DNA of 64,000 nt from Achromobacter deleyi (GTDB lineage Bacteria; Pseudomonadota; Gammaproteobacteria; Burkholderiales; Burkholderiaceae_B), in assembly GCF_902859705.1 (NCBI RefSeq), contig NZ_CADIJO010000022.1, forward strand, positions 28,229 through 92,228, given 5' to 3'. The position numbers were made by a program, and so were the translations under genes. Shown here piece by piece: positions 33,034 to 43,129 of this stretch. Numbering within the stretch: the stretch's first letter is position 1; each line of letters starts with the position of its first letter. Under the pieces are notes generated by a model that saw nothing but the letters and a program-made list of their open reading frames with translations, ran no database searches and was not told the DNA's origin.

Positions 33034-33990
33034 CTACTCAGCCGGCCCCAACTTAGGCCGAATGAAATCCATAAAAGCCCGAGTCTTAGCCGGCTGAATA
33101 CTAGACGGATAGACAACATAGATAGAAATAGGATCCACAGACCATCCCGGCAACACTCGCCGCAAAGAATTCCGCTTGATGATCGGATCCAACGCCTGAC
33201 AATGCGGCATTCGCGTAATCGCCAGATCCAACCCCGCCAGCGTCCCCGCGATACTCATATTGTTCGCAGCAAGATGCCCGCTGACCGGAACCAGCTCGCT
33301 CACCTTGCCGTTGTGCAGCGTCCAGTGGGAATGTGCGTCATCGATCGTCGTGCGCAGGCACTGGTGCTGCGTCAGGTCGCTGGGTGTCTTCGGTTCGCCG
33401 AAACGTTCCAGATAGCGGTCCGAGGCGTACAGGTAATTGTCCAGCGACACCAGTTCCTGGATCACCGCGCCGTCGCTGCGCGGCGTCACCGCCGCGGTGC
33501 CGTTGTCGATATTGGCTGTCGGGTAATCGCTGTTGCGGCCGAATCGCAGCACGATATCGAACGGCGTGCCTTGCGCGTCCGATGCCGTCATCATGCTCAG
33601 GTCGAACTCGCATTCCACTTCCGGATAGCGGTCCGTGAAATCGTTGATCGTTTCCGGCAGCAGCCAGATGGCCAGGCTGTAGGGCATCGATACCCGCAGG
33701 TTGCCCGATGGGCCGCCCGACAGCGTCTGCAGTTGTTCGTGCGCCAGGCGCGCCTCGTCGATCAGGCCCTGGCAGCGGCTCATGTAGGCCGCGCCCGCTT
33801 CCGTCAGGTCCAGGCGGCGCGTATTGCGGTTGATCAGGCGCAGCCCGATCGCGCGTTCCAGCTCGTTGATCCGGCGTGACAGCGTGGACGTGGGCATATT
33901 CAGCGCGCGGGCGGCCAGGCTGAAGCTCTTGCGCTTGGCTACCTCTACGAACAAGGCGATGTCATTGAGCTGGACGGTCGAAGCTTCCAT
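33034..33990 (-). CDS. LysR-family transcriptional regulator
   Basis: A 318-residue LysR protein. The helix-turn-helix ALFVEVAKRKSFSLAARALN, then TSTLSRRINELERAIGLRLINRNTRRLDLTEAG, covers residues 10-65. The effector domain follows (PSGNLRVSMPYSLAIWLLPE). I start at 33990, the third codon of the open frame, because GGA lies at a better distance; the two-codon-longer start is possible. It diverges from a glycosyltransferase gene, which is not an obvious target. The last 30 or so codons use A/T-richer choices than the rest, next to the repeat. Confidence 0.9.
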   Translation of the reverse strand: MEASTVQLNDIALFVEVAKRKSFSLAARALNMPTSTLSRRINELERAIGLRLINRNTRRLDLTEAGAAYMSRCQGLIDEARLAHEQLQTLSGGPSGNLRVSMPYSLAIWLLPETINDFTDRYPEVECEFDLSMMTASDAQGTPFDIVLRFGRNSDYPTANIDNGTAAVTPRSDGAVIQELVSLDNYLYASDRYLERFGEPKTPSDLTQHQCLRTTIDDAHSHWTLHNGKVSELVPVSGHLAANNMSIAGTLAGLDLAITRMPHCQALDPIIKRNSLRRVLPGWSVDPISIYVVYPSSIQPAKTRAFMDFIRPKLGPAE

Positions 33991-34215
33991 AGGCATTCCG
34001 GTTGGGGCCGCCCGAGTTTACGCCACTCCGGCGCCCGCCCCAACGGGTTCCCAGGCGGGTTGAGCCTGTCCTGGAATCCGCACATTGTCAGATTTGATTG
34101 CAAATTTGCATGCCGTGCCATGGGTTGGCGCAGGCATATCCCCTACACTTCAGGCGAAAACACGCATACCAAGACCGCAGCGGTTATCCGGAAATCGCAA
34201 AAGGGCACAGCAGGC

Positions 34216-35151
34216 ATGACTGACACGCCGACGTTCTTTACCGTTCTGACGCCGACCTACAACCGGGCGGGCACCCTGCACCGGGTGTATGAATCGCTAT
34301 CCCGCCAGACGTTTCGGGATTTCGAATGGGTCATCGTGGACGACGGCTCCACCGACAACACCCACGAAGCCGTGCTCGATTGGCAGCAGCGGGCTGATTT
34401 TCCCATCCGCTATGTCTGGCAGAACAACCAGCACAAGAAAACTGCCTTCAACCGGGGCGTGCGCGAGGCGCATGGCCAGTTGATCGTCGGGCTCGACAGC
34501 GACGACGAAATGCCGCCTGACGCCCTGGCCACCTTCAAGGCCGCCTGGGACGCCATTCCGCCTGCGCGCCGCGATTCCTACGTGGCCATCACCGGGCTCT
34601 GTGCGCGGCCCGACGGCAGCATCGTCGGCGACCGCTATCCGCAGGACGTCTTCGACAGCACCGCCGTCGACGTGTATTTCCGCTATCGCATCAAGGGCGA
34701 GAAATTCGGCTGCATGCGCACCGATATCCTGCGCAAATTTCCGTTTCCCGAAGACGTCGCCGGCTTCGTGCCCGAAAGCCTGGTGTGGTGGGCGATTGCG
34801 CGGGCGGGCTATCTCAGCCGTTTCATCAACCAGGTCGTGCGCACCTATCACGACACCCCGGGCGGCTTGAGCCAGGGCGCCGTGTCGGTGCGCAACAACG
34901 CGCAGGGGCTGTACCTGCTGGCCTGGGACATGCTGCAGCACCACCTGGAATTCTTCCGCTTCCGGCCGCGCGAATTCATCATGGCTGCCGCGCGCTACAC
35001 GCGGTTCCGGCTGCACCTGAAGCATTCCGGCGTGCCGACGGCCGTGCAGGCCTACCGCCTGACGCAGCCGTGGGCGCGCGTGATGGTCGGCATCATGTGG
35101 CCGCTGGGCTATGCGCTGTATCGGCGCGACCGGCGGCGTGGCGTGGCTTGA
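34216..35151 (+). CDS. Family 2 glycosyltransferase
   Basis: A 311-residue GT-A protein. It begins FFTVLTPTYNRAGTLHRVYE and WVIVDDGSTDNT (nucleotide-sugar binding), with the DxD-type metal motif in GLDSDDE near residue 96. The C-terminal part has hydrophobic/aromatic segments but no clear transmembrane helix. It probably transfers a sugar to a surface polysaccharide or glycan. The ATG at 34216 begins the family match; the open frame extends farther upstream without features. It stands alone, converging on the livF gene. Confidence 0.85.
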   Translation: MTDTPTFFTVLTPTYNRAGTLHRVYESLSRQTFRDFEWVIVDDGSTDNTHEAVLDWQQRADFPIRYVWQNNQHKKTAFNRGVREAHGQLIVGLDSDDEMPPDALATFKAAWDAIPPARRDSYVAITGLCARPDGSIVGDRYPQDVFDSTAVDVYFRYRIKGEKFGCMRTDILRKFPFPEDVAGFVPESLVWWAIARAGYLSRFINQVVRTYHDTPGGLSQGAVSVRNNAQGLYLLAWDMLQHHLEFFRFRPREFIMAAARYTRFRLHLKHSGVPTAVQAYRLTQPWARVMVGIMWPLGYALYRRDRRRGVA

Positions 35152-35212
35152 GGCGCGGGCGCCGGTATACGAATCCTGCGGGCGCCTGCACATGAATCCT
35201 GCTGCTGCAAGC

Positions 35213-35232
35213 GCGGGGGTGCCAGCCCCCGC
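35213..35232. terminator. Hairpin between convergent glycosyltransferase and livF
   Basis: GCGGGGG at 35213-35219 pairs with CCCCCGC at 35226-35232 around TGCCAG, in the 89-base gap between the two genes. No T run. Confidence 0.45.
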
Positions 35233-35240
35233 CTGACCCA

Positions 35241-35977
<737 letters not shown>

Positions 35978-35981
<4 letters not shown>

Positions 35982-37774
35982 TCTTCCACTCCGCCCAGAT
36001 ACGCTTCCAGCACCGCGGGGTTGTGCTGGATCTCGGCCGGCAGTCCCTCGGCGATCTTTTCGCCGAAGTCCATCACGACCACCCGGTCCACCAGTCCCAT
36101 CACGAAGTCCATGTCGTGCTCGACCAGCAGGATGGCCATGCCTTCGGCGCGCAGCTTTTTCAGCAGCTCGGCCAGCTCGCATTTTTCCTGGTAGCGCAGG
36201 CCCGCGGCCGGTTCGTCCAGCAGCAGGATGCAGGGGTCCGATGCCAGCGCCCGCGCGATTTCCAGGATGCGTTGCTGGCCCAGCGCCAGCGAGCCGGCTT
36301 CGTCGTGCAGGTGCTTGCCCAGGCCCACGCGTTCGACCTGGCGGGCGGCTTCGGCCAGCAGGCGGGCCTCTTCGGCGCGGTCCAGCCGCCAGGCGGCCGG
36401 CAGCACGCCGCGGTGGCCGCGCAGGTGCGCGCCGATGGCCACGTTTTCCAGCACGCTCATGCGGCCCAGAAGGCGCACGTGCTGGAAGGTGCGCGACAGG
36501 CCCAGGCGCGCGATCTTGCGCGCCCCGGCGCCGGCCACCGGCTGGCCCAGCAGCGTGACCTGGCCCGAGGTCGGCGTGTCCACGCCCGAGATCTGGTTGA
36601 ACATGGTGCTCTTGCCGGCACCGTTCGGGCCGATCAGCGCCAGGATCTCGCCCGCGCGGATTTCCAGGTTCATGGCGTTGTTGGCCACCAGGCCGCCGAA
36701 CTTGCGGGTCACGTCCACCGCCTTGAGCACCACGTCGCCGCGCGGCGGCATGGGCTTGCGCGGCAGCGGTTCGGCCTGCGCGTCGATCTTGCGCACGCTT
36801 TTCTTCACCGGAAAGCGCCGCGCCAGCACCGGCCACAGGCCGCCGCGGGCGCGATGCAGCAGCAGCACCATGCCGAAGCCGAAGATGATGACCTCGAAAT
36901 TGCCGGTCTGGCCCAGCAGCTTGGGCAGCCAGTCCTGCAGCCATTGCTTGAGCACTGTGAACACGCCTGCACCGACCAGCGCGCCCCAGACCTGCCCGGC
37001 GCCGCCGATGACGGTCATGAACAGGTATTCGATGCCCATCTGCAGGCCGAACGGGTTCGGATTGACGAAGCGCTGCATGTGCGCGTACAGCCAGCCCGAC
37101 GCGCAGGCCTGCAACGCCGCGATGATGAAGATCACCATGCGCGAGCGCGCAGTGTCCACGCCCATGGACTCGGCCATCACGCGGCCGCCCTTCAGGGCGC
37201 GGATCGCGCGGCCTTCGCGTGAATCCAGCAGGTTGCTGGTGGACCACATGGCCACCAGCAGGAAGGCCCAGATCAGGTAGTAGATCTCGCCGCCCTGGGT
37301 CAGGGCCCAGCCGAACAGGTGGATGGCGGGCACGTCGGGAATGCCGGTGTGTCCGCCCAGTCCTTCGACCGAGCCGAAGGCGAAGTACAGCGACAGGCCC
37401 CAGGCGATGGTGCCCAGCGGCAGGAAGTGGCCGGACAGCTTGAGCGTGATGGCGCCCAGCAGGTAGGCGATCACCAGCGTCAGCAGCAGCCCGGCCAGCA
37501 GCGTCAGCCAGGGCGAGGCGCCCAGCCAGGCCAGCCAGGCGGGCAGGGCGTCGGCCTGCGTGGTGAGCAGCGCGGTGGTGTAGGCGCCCACGCCGACGAA
37601 CGCGGCCTGGCCGAAGCTGGTCAGGCCGCCGACGCCGGTCAGCAGCACCAGGCCCAACGCCACCATGGCGTACAGGCCGATGTAGTTCAGCAGGGTGACG
37701 TAGAACGGCGGCAGGACCAGCGGGGCGGCCGCCAGCAGCGCCAGGAACGCGAGGACGAGATGGCGCGGGGTCAT
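35978..37774 (-). CDS. LivM-LivG fusion: permease and ATPase in one chain
   Basis: A 598-residue protein joining two usually separate subunits. Residues 1-310 or so are a LivM-type permease ([21 protein letters not shown] is the hallmark, with about 9-10 membrane segments). From about 350 a LivG ATPase follows: Walker [10 protein letters not shown] near 383, LARTFQH-like [11 protein letters not shown], signature [15 protein letters not shown], Walker [22 protein letters not shown]. Such fusions are known in this family. Overlaps both neighbours by four bases. Confidence 0.92.
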
Positions 37775-38811
37775 TCTTCTTCTTCCTCGACGTGGTGGCT
37801 TTTCAGCGAGCGCCAGAGCAGCACGGGGATGATCAGGGTGAATACGATGATTTCCTTGTAGGCGCTGGCCCAGAACGACGAGAACGCCTCGATCAGGCCG
37901 ACCAGCACCGCACCGCCGGCGGCCAGGGGGTAGCTCACCAGGCCGCCGATGATGGCGCCGACGAAGCCCTTCAGGCTGACCATGAAGCCGGAATCGAAGT
38001 ACATGGTGGTGATGGGCGCGATCAGGATGCCCGAGACGGTGCCGATCAGCGCCGCCAGGAAGAACGTGGCCTTGCCGGCGAACACCGGTGAAATCCCCAT
38101 CAGGCGCGCGCCCAGCCGGTTGAAGGCGGCTGCGCGCAGGGCCTTGCCGTACATGGAGCGTTCAAAGAATTGGTACAGCACGATGATCAGCAGCGCCGAC
38201 ACCGCCACCACCCACAGCGCCTGGCTGTTGACGTTGATGGGGCCCAGCGTCAGGCTGGCATCGCTGAACGGCGCGGTGCGCGCGCCCTCGGCGCCGAAGG
38301 CCAACAGGCCCAGGCCCACCAGCGCCAGGTGCACCGCGATCGACACGATCAGCAGCACCAGCGTCGAGGCGGACGCGATGGGCTGGTAGAACAAGCGATA
38401 CAGCTGCGGCCCCATCGGCACCACCAGCAACAGCGTCAGCAGCGCCTGCACGGCCATCGGCAGCTGCGCCAGCGGCAAGCGATAGAACAGCGCCGCCAGG
38501 ATCAGCGGATACGCCACCTTGGCGCCGATGCGCCAGGCGCCGCGCTGGCGGCCCGGCCGCTTGGCGCGCGCCAGCAGGTCGGCCACGGCCTCGGCCAGCG
38601 CAAAGGCCAGCAGCAGCCACACCAGCAGCACCGGCTTGCCGGCCTGCAGGGCGGCCATGGTCAGCGCGCCGAAGGCGACGAATTCGCCCTGGGGGATGAA
38701 CAGCACGCGGGTAACGGTAAAGACCAGCAGGATGGACAAGGCCAGCAGCGCGTAGATGGCGCCGTTGGTGATGCCATCCTGCCCGAGTATCAGGGCGATC
38801 TGAGCATTCAT
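37771..38811 (-). CDS. livH: Branched-chain-type ABC transporter permease (LivH), extended
   Basis: A 346-residue permease, longer than the usual 290-310. N-terminal [39 protein letters not shown] and C-terminal [29 protein letters not shown] are the family signatures. The extra length lies around residues 70-145, with a basic stretch ([10 protein letters not shown]) and added hydrophobic segments. An acidic tail (EEEEE) ends the protein. Forms the channel with LivM. Confidence 0.9.
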   Translation of the reverse strand: MNAQIALILGQDGITNGAIYALLALSILLVFTVTRVLFIPQGEFVAFGALTMAALQAGKPVLLVWLLLAFALAEAVADLLARAKRPGRQRGAWRIGAKVAYPLILAALFYRLPLAQLPMAVQALLTLLLVVPMGPQLYRLFYQPIASASTLVLLIVSIAVHLALVGLGLLAFGAEGARTAPFSDASLTLGPINVNSQALWVVAVSALLIIVLYQFFERSMYGKALRAAAFNRLGARLMGISPVFAGKATFFLAALIGTVSGILIAPITTMYFDSGFMVSLKGFVGAIIGGLVSYPLAAGGAVLVGLIEAFSSFWASAYKEIIVFTLIIPVLLWRSLKSHHVEEEEE

Positions 38812-38869
38812 CAGTACTTCCGGATAAAACAGACAAACATGACGGCGACCTCATCGTGACTTAGGCGCT

Positions 38870-38943
38870 CCCCAGCGGGATGCCATGGAGCCGGCTTTGC
38901 CGGTCCATAGGCATGCCCCCTGGGGGGAAGCGCGTAGCGCTTC
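38870..38943 (-). repeat. Tandem hairpins between the binding-protein gene and livH
   Basis: Hairpin 1 (38870-38925): CCCCAG...CTGGGG outer pairs, then TGCC/GGCA, ATGG/CCAT and an apical CCGGC-TTT-GCCGG. Hairpin 2 (38927-38943): GAAGCGC-GTA-GCGCTTC, followed by seven G. They lie in the 158-base gap after the substrate-binding-protein gene. This is the typical place for an RNA-stabilising structure that raises binding-protein dosage over the permeases. Such elements look like dispersed palindromes of this bacterial group. Confidence 0.6.
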
Positions 38944-38969
38944 GGGGGGGCCTTCCCCCGCCTTTACCT

Positions 38970-40118
38970 TTACTTCACCAACGTCCAGTTGCCGTCCTTC
39001 ACCGTGATCAGTTCACGGCCGCGGTCGTCGAAGCCGCTGTGGTCGGCGGCGCTCATGTTGTAGACGCCCTGGGTGCCGACCAGCTCGCGGGTCTGCTCCA
39101 GCGCATCGCGCAGGGCGCTGCGGAATTCCTTGGTGCCCGGCTTGCCGGCCTTCTCGGCCAGCGGAATGGCCTTTTCCAGCAGCAGGCCGGCGTCGTAGAC
39201 GTTGGCGCCGAAGGTGGCGGGCTTGGACCCGTTGAGCTTCTCGTAGGCCGCGATGTAGTCGCTGGCGACCTTCTTGGACGGGTTGCTGTCGGGCATTTCC
39301 GGCAGCACCAGCATCAGGCTGGCGGCCAGCACCGTGCCTTCGACCTTCTTGCCGCCCAGCTTCAGGAAGTCGGGCAGCGCGGCGCCGTGGGTCTGGTAGA
39401 ACTTGCCCTTGAAGCCCTGGTCGAACAGCGTGGTCTGCGGCAGCACGCTGGCCGCGCCGGGAGCGGCGATCAGCACAGCGTCGGGCTTGGCGGCCAGGAT
39501 CTTCAGCGCCTGGCCGGTGACCGAGCTGTCAAAGCGCAGATAGCGCTCGTTGGCGGCGATCTTGATGCCCTTTTCGGCGGCCAGGCCCGAGAAGACCTTG
39601 TACCAATTCTCGCCATACGGATCGTTCAGGCCGATGAAGCCGACGGTCTTGATGCCGGTCTTGGCCATGTGGTCAACCAGCGCGCGGGCGATGATGTCGT
39701 CGTTCTGCGTGGTCTTGAACACCCACTTCTTCTGCTCGTTCATCGGCAGCACCACGGCCGCGGTGCCCACCGGCGCCAGCATCGGCACGCCGGCTTCGGC
39801 GGCGAACTGGATCACGCCCATGGCGTTGGGCGACCCCGACGGGCCGATCAGCGCGTCCACGTTCTGCTCGGTGATCAGCTTCTTGAAGGCGGTGACCGAG
39901 TTGGTGGAATCGCTGGCATCGTCCAGCGAAATGTATTCCACCGTCAGGTCGCCGATCTTCTTGGGCAGCAGCGGCACGGTGTTCTTCTGCGGAATGCCCA
40001 CCAGCGCGGTGGGGCCGGTGGATGAGGACACCACGCCGACCTTGACCTGGGCCAGGGCGGGCAGGGAACACAGCGCGGCCAGGACGGCGGCGGCCAGGGG
40101 GAGTTTCTTCGACAGCAT
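38970..40118 (-). CDS. Branched-chain-type ABC transporter substrate-binding protein
   Basis: A 382-residue periplasmic binding protein (Leu/Ile/Val-type fold). The signal peptide MLSKKLPLAAAVLAALCSLPALAQ ends at about residue 24. The VGVVSSSTGPTALVGIPQ and DDASDSTNSVTAFKKLI segments are typical, as is NDPYGENWYKVFSGLA. GGAGG lies upstream of the start. Family members bind amino acids, aromatic acids and small carboxylates; with the neighbouring oxygenase genes an aromatic acid is plausible here. Confidence 0.9.
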   Translation of the reverse strand: MLSKKLPLAAAVLAALCSLPALAQVKVGVVSSSTGPTALVGIPQKNTVPLLPKKIGDLTVEYISLDDASDSTNSVTAFKKLITEQNVDALIGPSGSPNAMGVIQFAAEAGVPMLAPVGTAAVVLPMNEQKKWVFKTTQNDDIIARALVDHMAKTGIKTVGFIGLNDPYGENWYKVFSGLAAEKGIKIAANERYLRFDSSVTGQALKILAAKPDAVLIAAPGAASVLPQTTLFDQGFKGKFYQTHGAALPDFLKLGGKKVEGTVLAASLMLVLPEMPDSNPSKKVASDYIAAYEKLNGSKPATFGANVYDAGLLLEKAIPLAEKAGKPGTKEFRSALRDALEQTRELVGTQGVYNMSAADHSGFDDRGRELITVKDGNWTLVK

Positions 40119-40304
40119 GGCAAAACCTCCGGATAGGGAGCGTAAAAGGAGTGCGGCTGGAAAACGGAGAAAACGGGAACTGCGCGGGTACGGCTGGAAT
40201 TACTTGCGGCTTAAACTTTCTGAGAGGCAAGGCTCAGCACTGTAGACCCGGTCCCCGTGCTTACCTATCCGTCAAAACCCGAAGCGGGCGTGAAAAAAGG
40301 CCGT

Positions 40305-41033
40305 TCAGATGGTGATGGAACTGACGCTGGCGCCGCCGCAGACGAACAGCGTCTGGCCGGTGACGAAACTGTTGGCCGGGTCGGCAAAGAACATGACGGC
40401 GCGCGCCACGTCGTCCGAACGCCCCAGGCGCTTGACGGGAATGCCGTTGGCCAGCTGCTTTTCACGCTCGCTGCCGGGCTCGATCACCTCGTAGAACATG
40501 TCGGTCTGGATCGGGCCGGGCGCCACCACGTTGACGGTGATGCCGTAGGGCGCCAGTTCCAGCGACCAGGTGCGGGCCATGCCGACCATGCCGGCCTTGG
40601 TGGCGGAATAGGCGGTGCGGGTGGGCAGGCCCAGCGCGCCGCGTGACGACATCATGACGATGCGGCCGAACTTGCGTTCCTGCATGCCGGGCAGGGCCGC
40701 CTGCACCAGGCTGATGGCCGCGCCCAGGTGGATCTGGGTCAGGCCATGCAGTTCTTCCTGCGTGACGTCGGGCAGCAGCTTGGGCCAGATCACGCCGGCG
40801 TTGTGGATAACGTGGCTGACGGGAAAACGCGCCACGACCTCGGCGCCGGCCTGCGCGGTGGCGTCCGCGTCCAGCAGGTCCACCTGCACGTTGTGCAGGC
40901 GCGGGTGGCTGAAATCGGCGGCGCGGCGCGCCATCGAGATCACTTCGTAGCCGGCATCGAGCATGCTGCGGCAGATTTCGGCGCCGATGCCGGCGCTGCC
41001 GCCGGTGACGATCGCGACGTTGGATTGAGTCAT
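40305..41033 (-). CDS. Short-chain dehydrogenase/reductase
   Basis: A 242-residue classical SDR with intact motifs: cofactor site VTGGSAGIGAEI (residues 9-20), HNAG (near 80), catalytic Ser (MMSSRG) and YSATKAG with the active-site Tyr and Lys near residues 143-147. The acidic/polar residue after strand 2 is ambiguous, so NAD or NADP is undecided. It probably oxidises a dihydrodiol or hydroxyacyl intermediate made by the upstream genes. Next in the minus-strand block, 23 bases after the cyclase. Confidence 0.88.
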   Translation of the reverse strand: MTQSNVAIVTGGSAGIGAEICRSMLDAGYEVISMARRAADFSHPRLHNVQVDLLDADATAQAGAEVVARFPVSHVIHNAGVIWPKLLPDVTQEELHGLTQIHLGAAISLVQAALPGMQERKFGRIVMMSSRGALGLPTRTAYSATKAGMVGMARTWSLELAPYGITVNVVAPGPIQTDMFYEVIEPGSEREKQLANGIPVKRLGRSDDVARAVMFFADPANSFVTGQTLFVCGGASVSSITI

Positions 41034-41056
41034 GCGGATTTCCTTTGCGTGCGAGG

Positions 41057-41842
41057 TCAGGCGCGGGGGGCCAAGGCCAGGACCCGCAACGGGCTGCCCG
41101 AGCCGCTGCGGATCTTCAGCGGCGCCGAGAAGATCACGGCGCCGGTCGGCGGCAGCTGGTCCAGGTTGGTCAGGCACTGCAGGCCGTAGCGGTTGTTGCC
41201 GTGCATGTAGTAGTGGCAGGGGTAGGGCGGATTCAGGTGATGCGCCTGGCCGGCGTCGGTGCCCACCGATTCGGTGCCGAAGCCGTGCACGTCGCGTTCC
41301 TTGATCAGCCAGGGCACCACCTCGGCATCGGGGCCGGGCGAATGGGCGCCGTCTTCTTTCATGTTCAGGTATTCGGCGGGCTTGGCGCGCTTGGACCAGT
41401 CGGTGCGCATCAGCACCCATGACCGGGCCGGAATGCGGCCGTGCTTTTCTTCCCAGGCCTTGACGAACTCGATGGTCAGCAGGAAGTCGGGGTTGTCGCG
41501 GGCTTCTGCGGAACAGTCGATGACGCAGGCGCCGGCAATGAAGGCGTCCACCGGAATGGTGTCCACGGTGTTGTCCGGCTGGTCCTTGCCCGTGACCCAG
41601 TGCACCGGCGCGTCGAAGTGCGTGCCGGTGTGCTCCGAACACGAGAAGTTGTTCCAGTACCAGGCCGGGCCGCGCTCGTCGTAGCGCGAAATCTCTTCGA
41701 TGCGGAACGGCCAGGCCTGGCCGAATTCCGGCGGCAGCACGATGGTCGGGAATTCCGGCGTCAGCGTCTCGGTCAGGTCCACCAGGCGGATGCGGCCCGA
41801 AACCAGTTCGGTCATGAATTGGGCAAGAATGGGTTGGCTCAT
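41057..41842 (-). CDS. Cyclase-family metal-dependent hydrolase
   Basis: A 261-residue protein of the cyclase family (PF04199) that includes kynurenine formamidase and isatin hydrolase. The metal-binding HTGTHFDAPVHWV motif is near residue 69-81 (H-x-G-T-H-x-D-x-P-x-H). Family members open amide, imide or lactone rings by hydrolysis. The C-terminal WLIKERDVHGFGTESVGTDAG is also typical. In this operon a ring-opening hydrolysis after oxygenation is likely. Substrate not known. Confidence 0.88.
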   Translation of the reverse strand: MSQPILAQFMTELVSGRIRLVDLTETLTPEFPTIVLPPEFGQAWPFRIEEISRYDERGPAWYWNNFSCSEHTGTHFDAPVHWVTGKDQPDNTVDTIPVDAFIAGACVIDCSAEARDNPDFLLTIEFVKAWEEKHGRIPARSWVLMRTDWSKRAKPAEYLNMKEDGAHSPGPDAEVVPWLIKERDVHGFGTESVGTDAGQAHHLNPPYPCHYYMHGNNRYGLQCLTNLDQLPPTGAVIFSAPLKIRSGSGSPLRVLALAPRA

Positions 41843-41887
41843 CTGTTGCTCCTTTTGGTTTTCGTGTCGTCGGGCGTGGGCCGGCCG

Positions 41888-43129
41888 TCAGGCGCCCAGT
41901 TCCCGCTCCAGTCCCTTGGGGTTTTCCGCCAGCCGCGCGCGGAATTCCTGCGCCACGTCGCCGACATACACGTCTTCGACGCCGTCCTGCAGCGCGCGCA
42001 CGATGGCGCTCGCGATGGCCTTGGGCGCCACGCGCGGGGGCGGCGTGCGCTGCTCCCATTCATGGTCGACCGGGCCCGGAAACACATTCACCACCCGCAC
42101 GCCCGCCGGCCGCATCTCGGCGCGCAGGCACTGCGCCAGCGACAGCGCGGCCGCCTTGGACGCCGACCACATGCCGCGCGACGGCAGGTTCATGTGGGCG
42201 TAGATGGACAGCACATTGACCCAGGCCGCCGCGTTGTTGACGCCATCGGCCGCGCGGCCGCACAGCGCCGGGCCAAAGCCTTGCGCCAGCCGCATCAGGC
42301 CCAGCACGTTCACGTCCATGGCATCGCGCGCGGTGTTCACGTCGCGCCGGTCCAGCAGGCCGCCTTCGCGTTCCAGGTCGGCCGTGTTGACCAGAATCTC
42401 GACCTTGCCGCCGATGGACGCCGCGGCGCGTTCGACGGAATCGGAGTCGGTCACATCCAGCGCCAGCACCTGCACCCGCGGGTCGGCCGCCAGTGCATTG
42501 AAGCCGGCGTCCTGGCGCCAGGCCTGCGGATCGCCCAGGAACACGGTCGGGCTGCCGGCGTCCAGCAGCGCGCGCGCCACTGCCTGGCCCACCGCCGACT
42601 TGCCGTCGGTGACCAGCGCGCGGCGGAACTTCGGATCGCACGAGGTTTCGCGCAGGGTCTTGTCGTCTTCCATGTTCGGCGTATTCCTTTCGGGCAGGGC
42701 GATCATCACGGCCTGGCCGGCGCGATCCAGCTTCAGGGCCAGCCGCACGCGGGCGCCGTCGGCGCAATCCTGGTGGATGTGGGCCACGACCGAGGGGCCG
42801 GCGTCCATGCGCACGGTGCCCACGCGCCAGGGCAGGCGCTCGCGGAAGTAGAGGTCGTTGCTGTGATGCAGGGTCGTGCTGACCAGCAGCACGCCGTTCG
42901 GGTCCGCCGGGCGCCATGGCAGGCGGTCGGACAGGCAATGGCCGCAGGCGTCGCGCGGCGGGTACTGCACCGCGCCGCAGTCCGCGCAGGTCTGCAGGTC
43001 GAAGCGGCCCTCGGCGGCCGCGGCCGTCAGGCCCAGCGCGGCGCGGCTGCGGGCGCCGGGCGGCAGGGTCGGCTGGCGGGTGCGCGCCACCGGGTTCTTG
43101 CGGGGCGGCTTGGCTAGCGGCTCGGTCAT
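41888..43129 (-). CDS. DUF35 (OB-fold) fused to a degenerate short-chain dehydrogenase
   Basis: A 413-residue fusion. Residues 40-150 or so form the DUF35 unit, with a zinc ribbon CADCGAVQYPPRDACGHC (about 46-65) and an OB-fold, usually a partner of SCPx/thiolase-like proteins. The second part is SDR-like but key positions are altered: the glycine motif reads TDGKSAVG, NNAG is replaced by NTAD, and the catalytic YxxxK reads WSASK (Tyr to Trp). This suggests a non-catalytic domain. It overlaps the thiolase-like gene stop by four bases. Confidence 0.87.
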   Translation of the reverse strand: MTEPLAKPPRKNPVARTRQPTLPPGARSRAALGLTAAAAEGRFDLQTCADCGAVQYPPRDACGHCLSDRLPWRPADPNGVLLVSTTLHHSNDLYFRERLPWRVGTVRMDAGPSVVAHIHQDCADGARVRLALKLDRAGQAVMIALPERNTPNMEDDKTLRETSCDPKFRRALVTDGKSAVGQAVARALLDAGSPTVFLGDPQAWRQDAGFNALAADPRVQVLALDVTDSDSVERAAASIGGKVEILVNTADLEREGGLLDRRDVNTARDAMDVNVLGLMRLAQGFGPALCGRAADGVNNAAAWVNVLSIYAHMNLPSRGMWSASKAAALSLAQCLRAEMRPAGVRVVNVFPGPVDHEWEQRTPPPRVAPKAIASAIVRALQDGVEDVYVGDVAQEFRARLAENPKGLERELGA

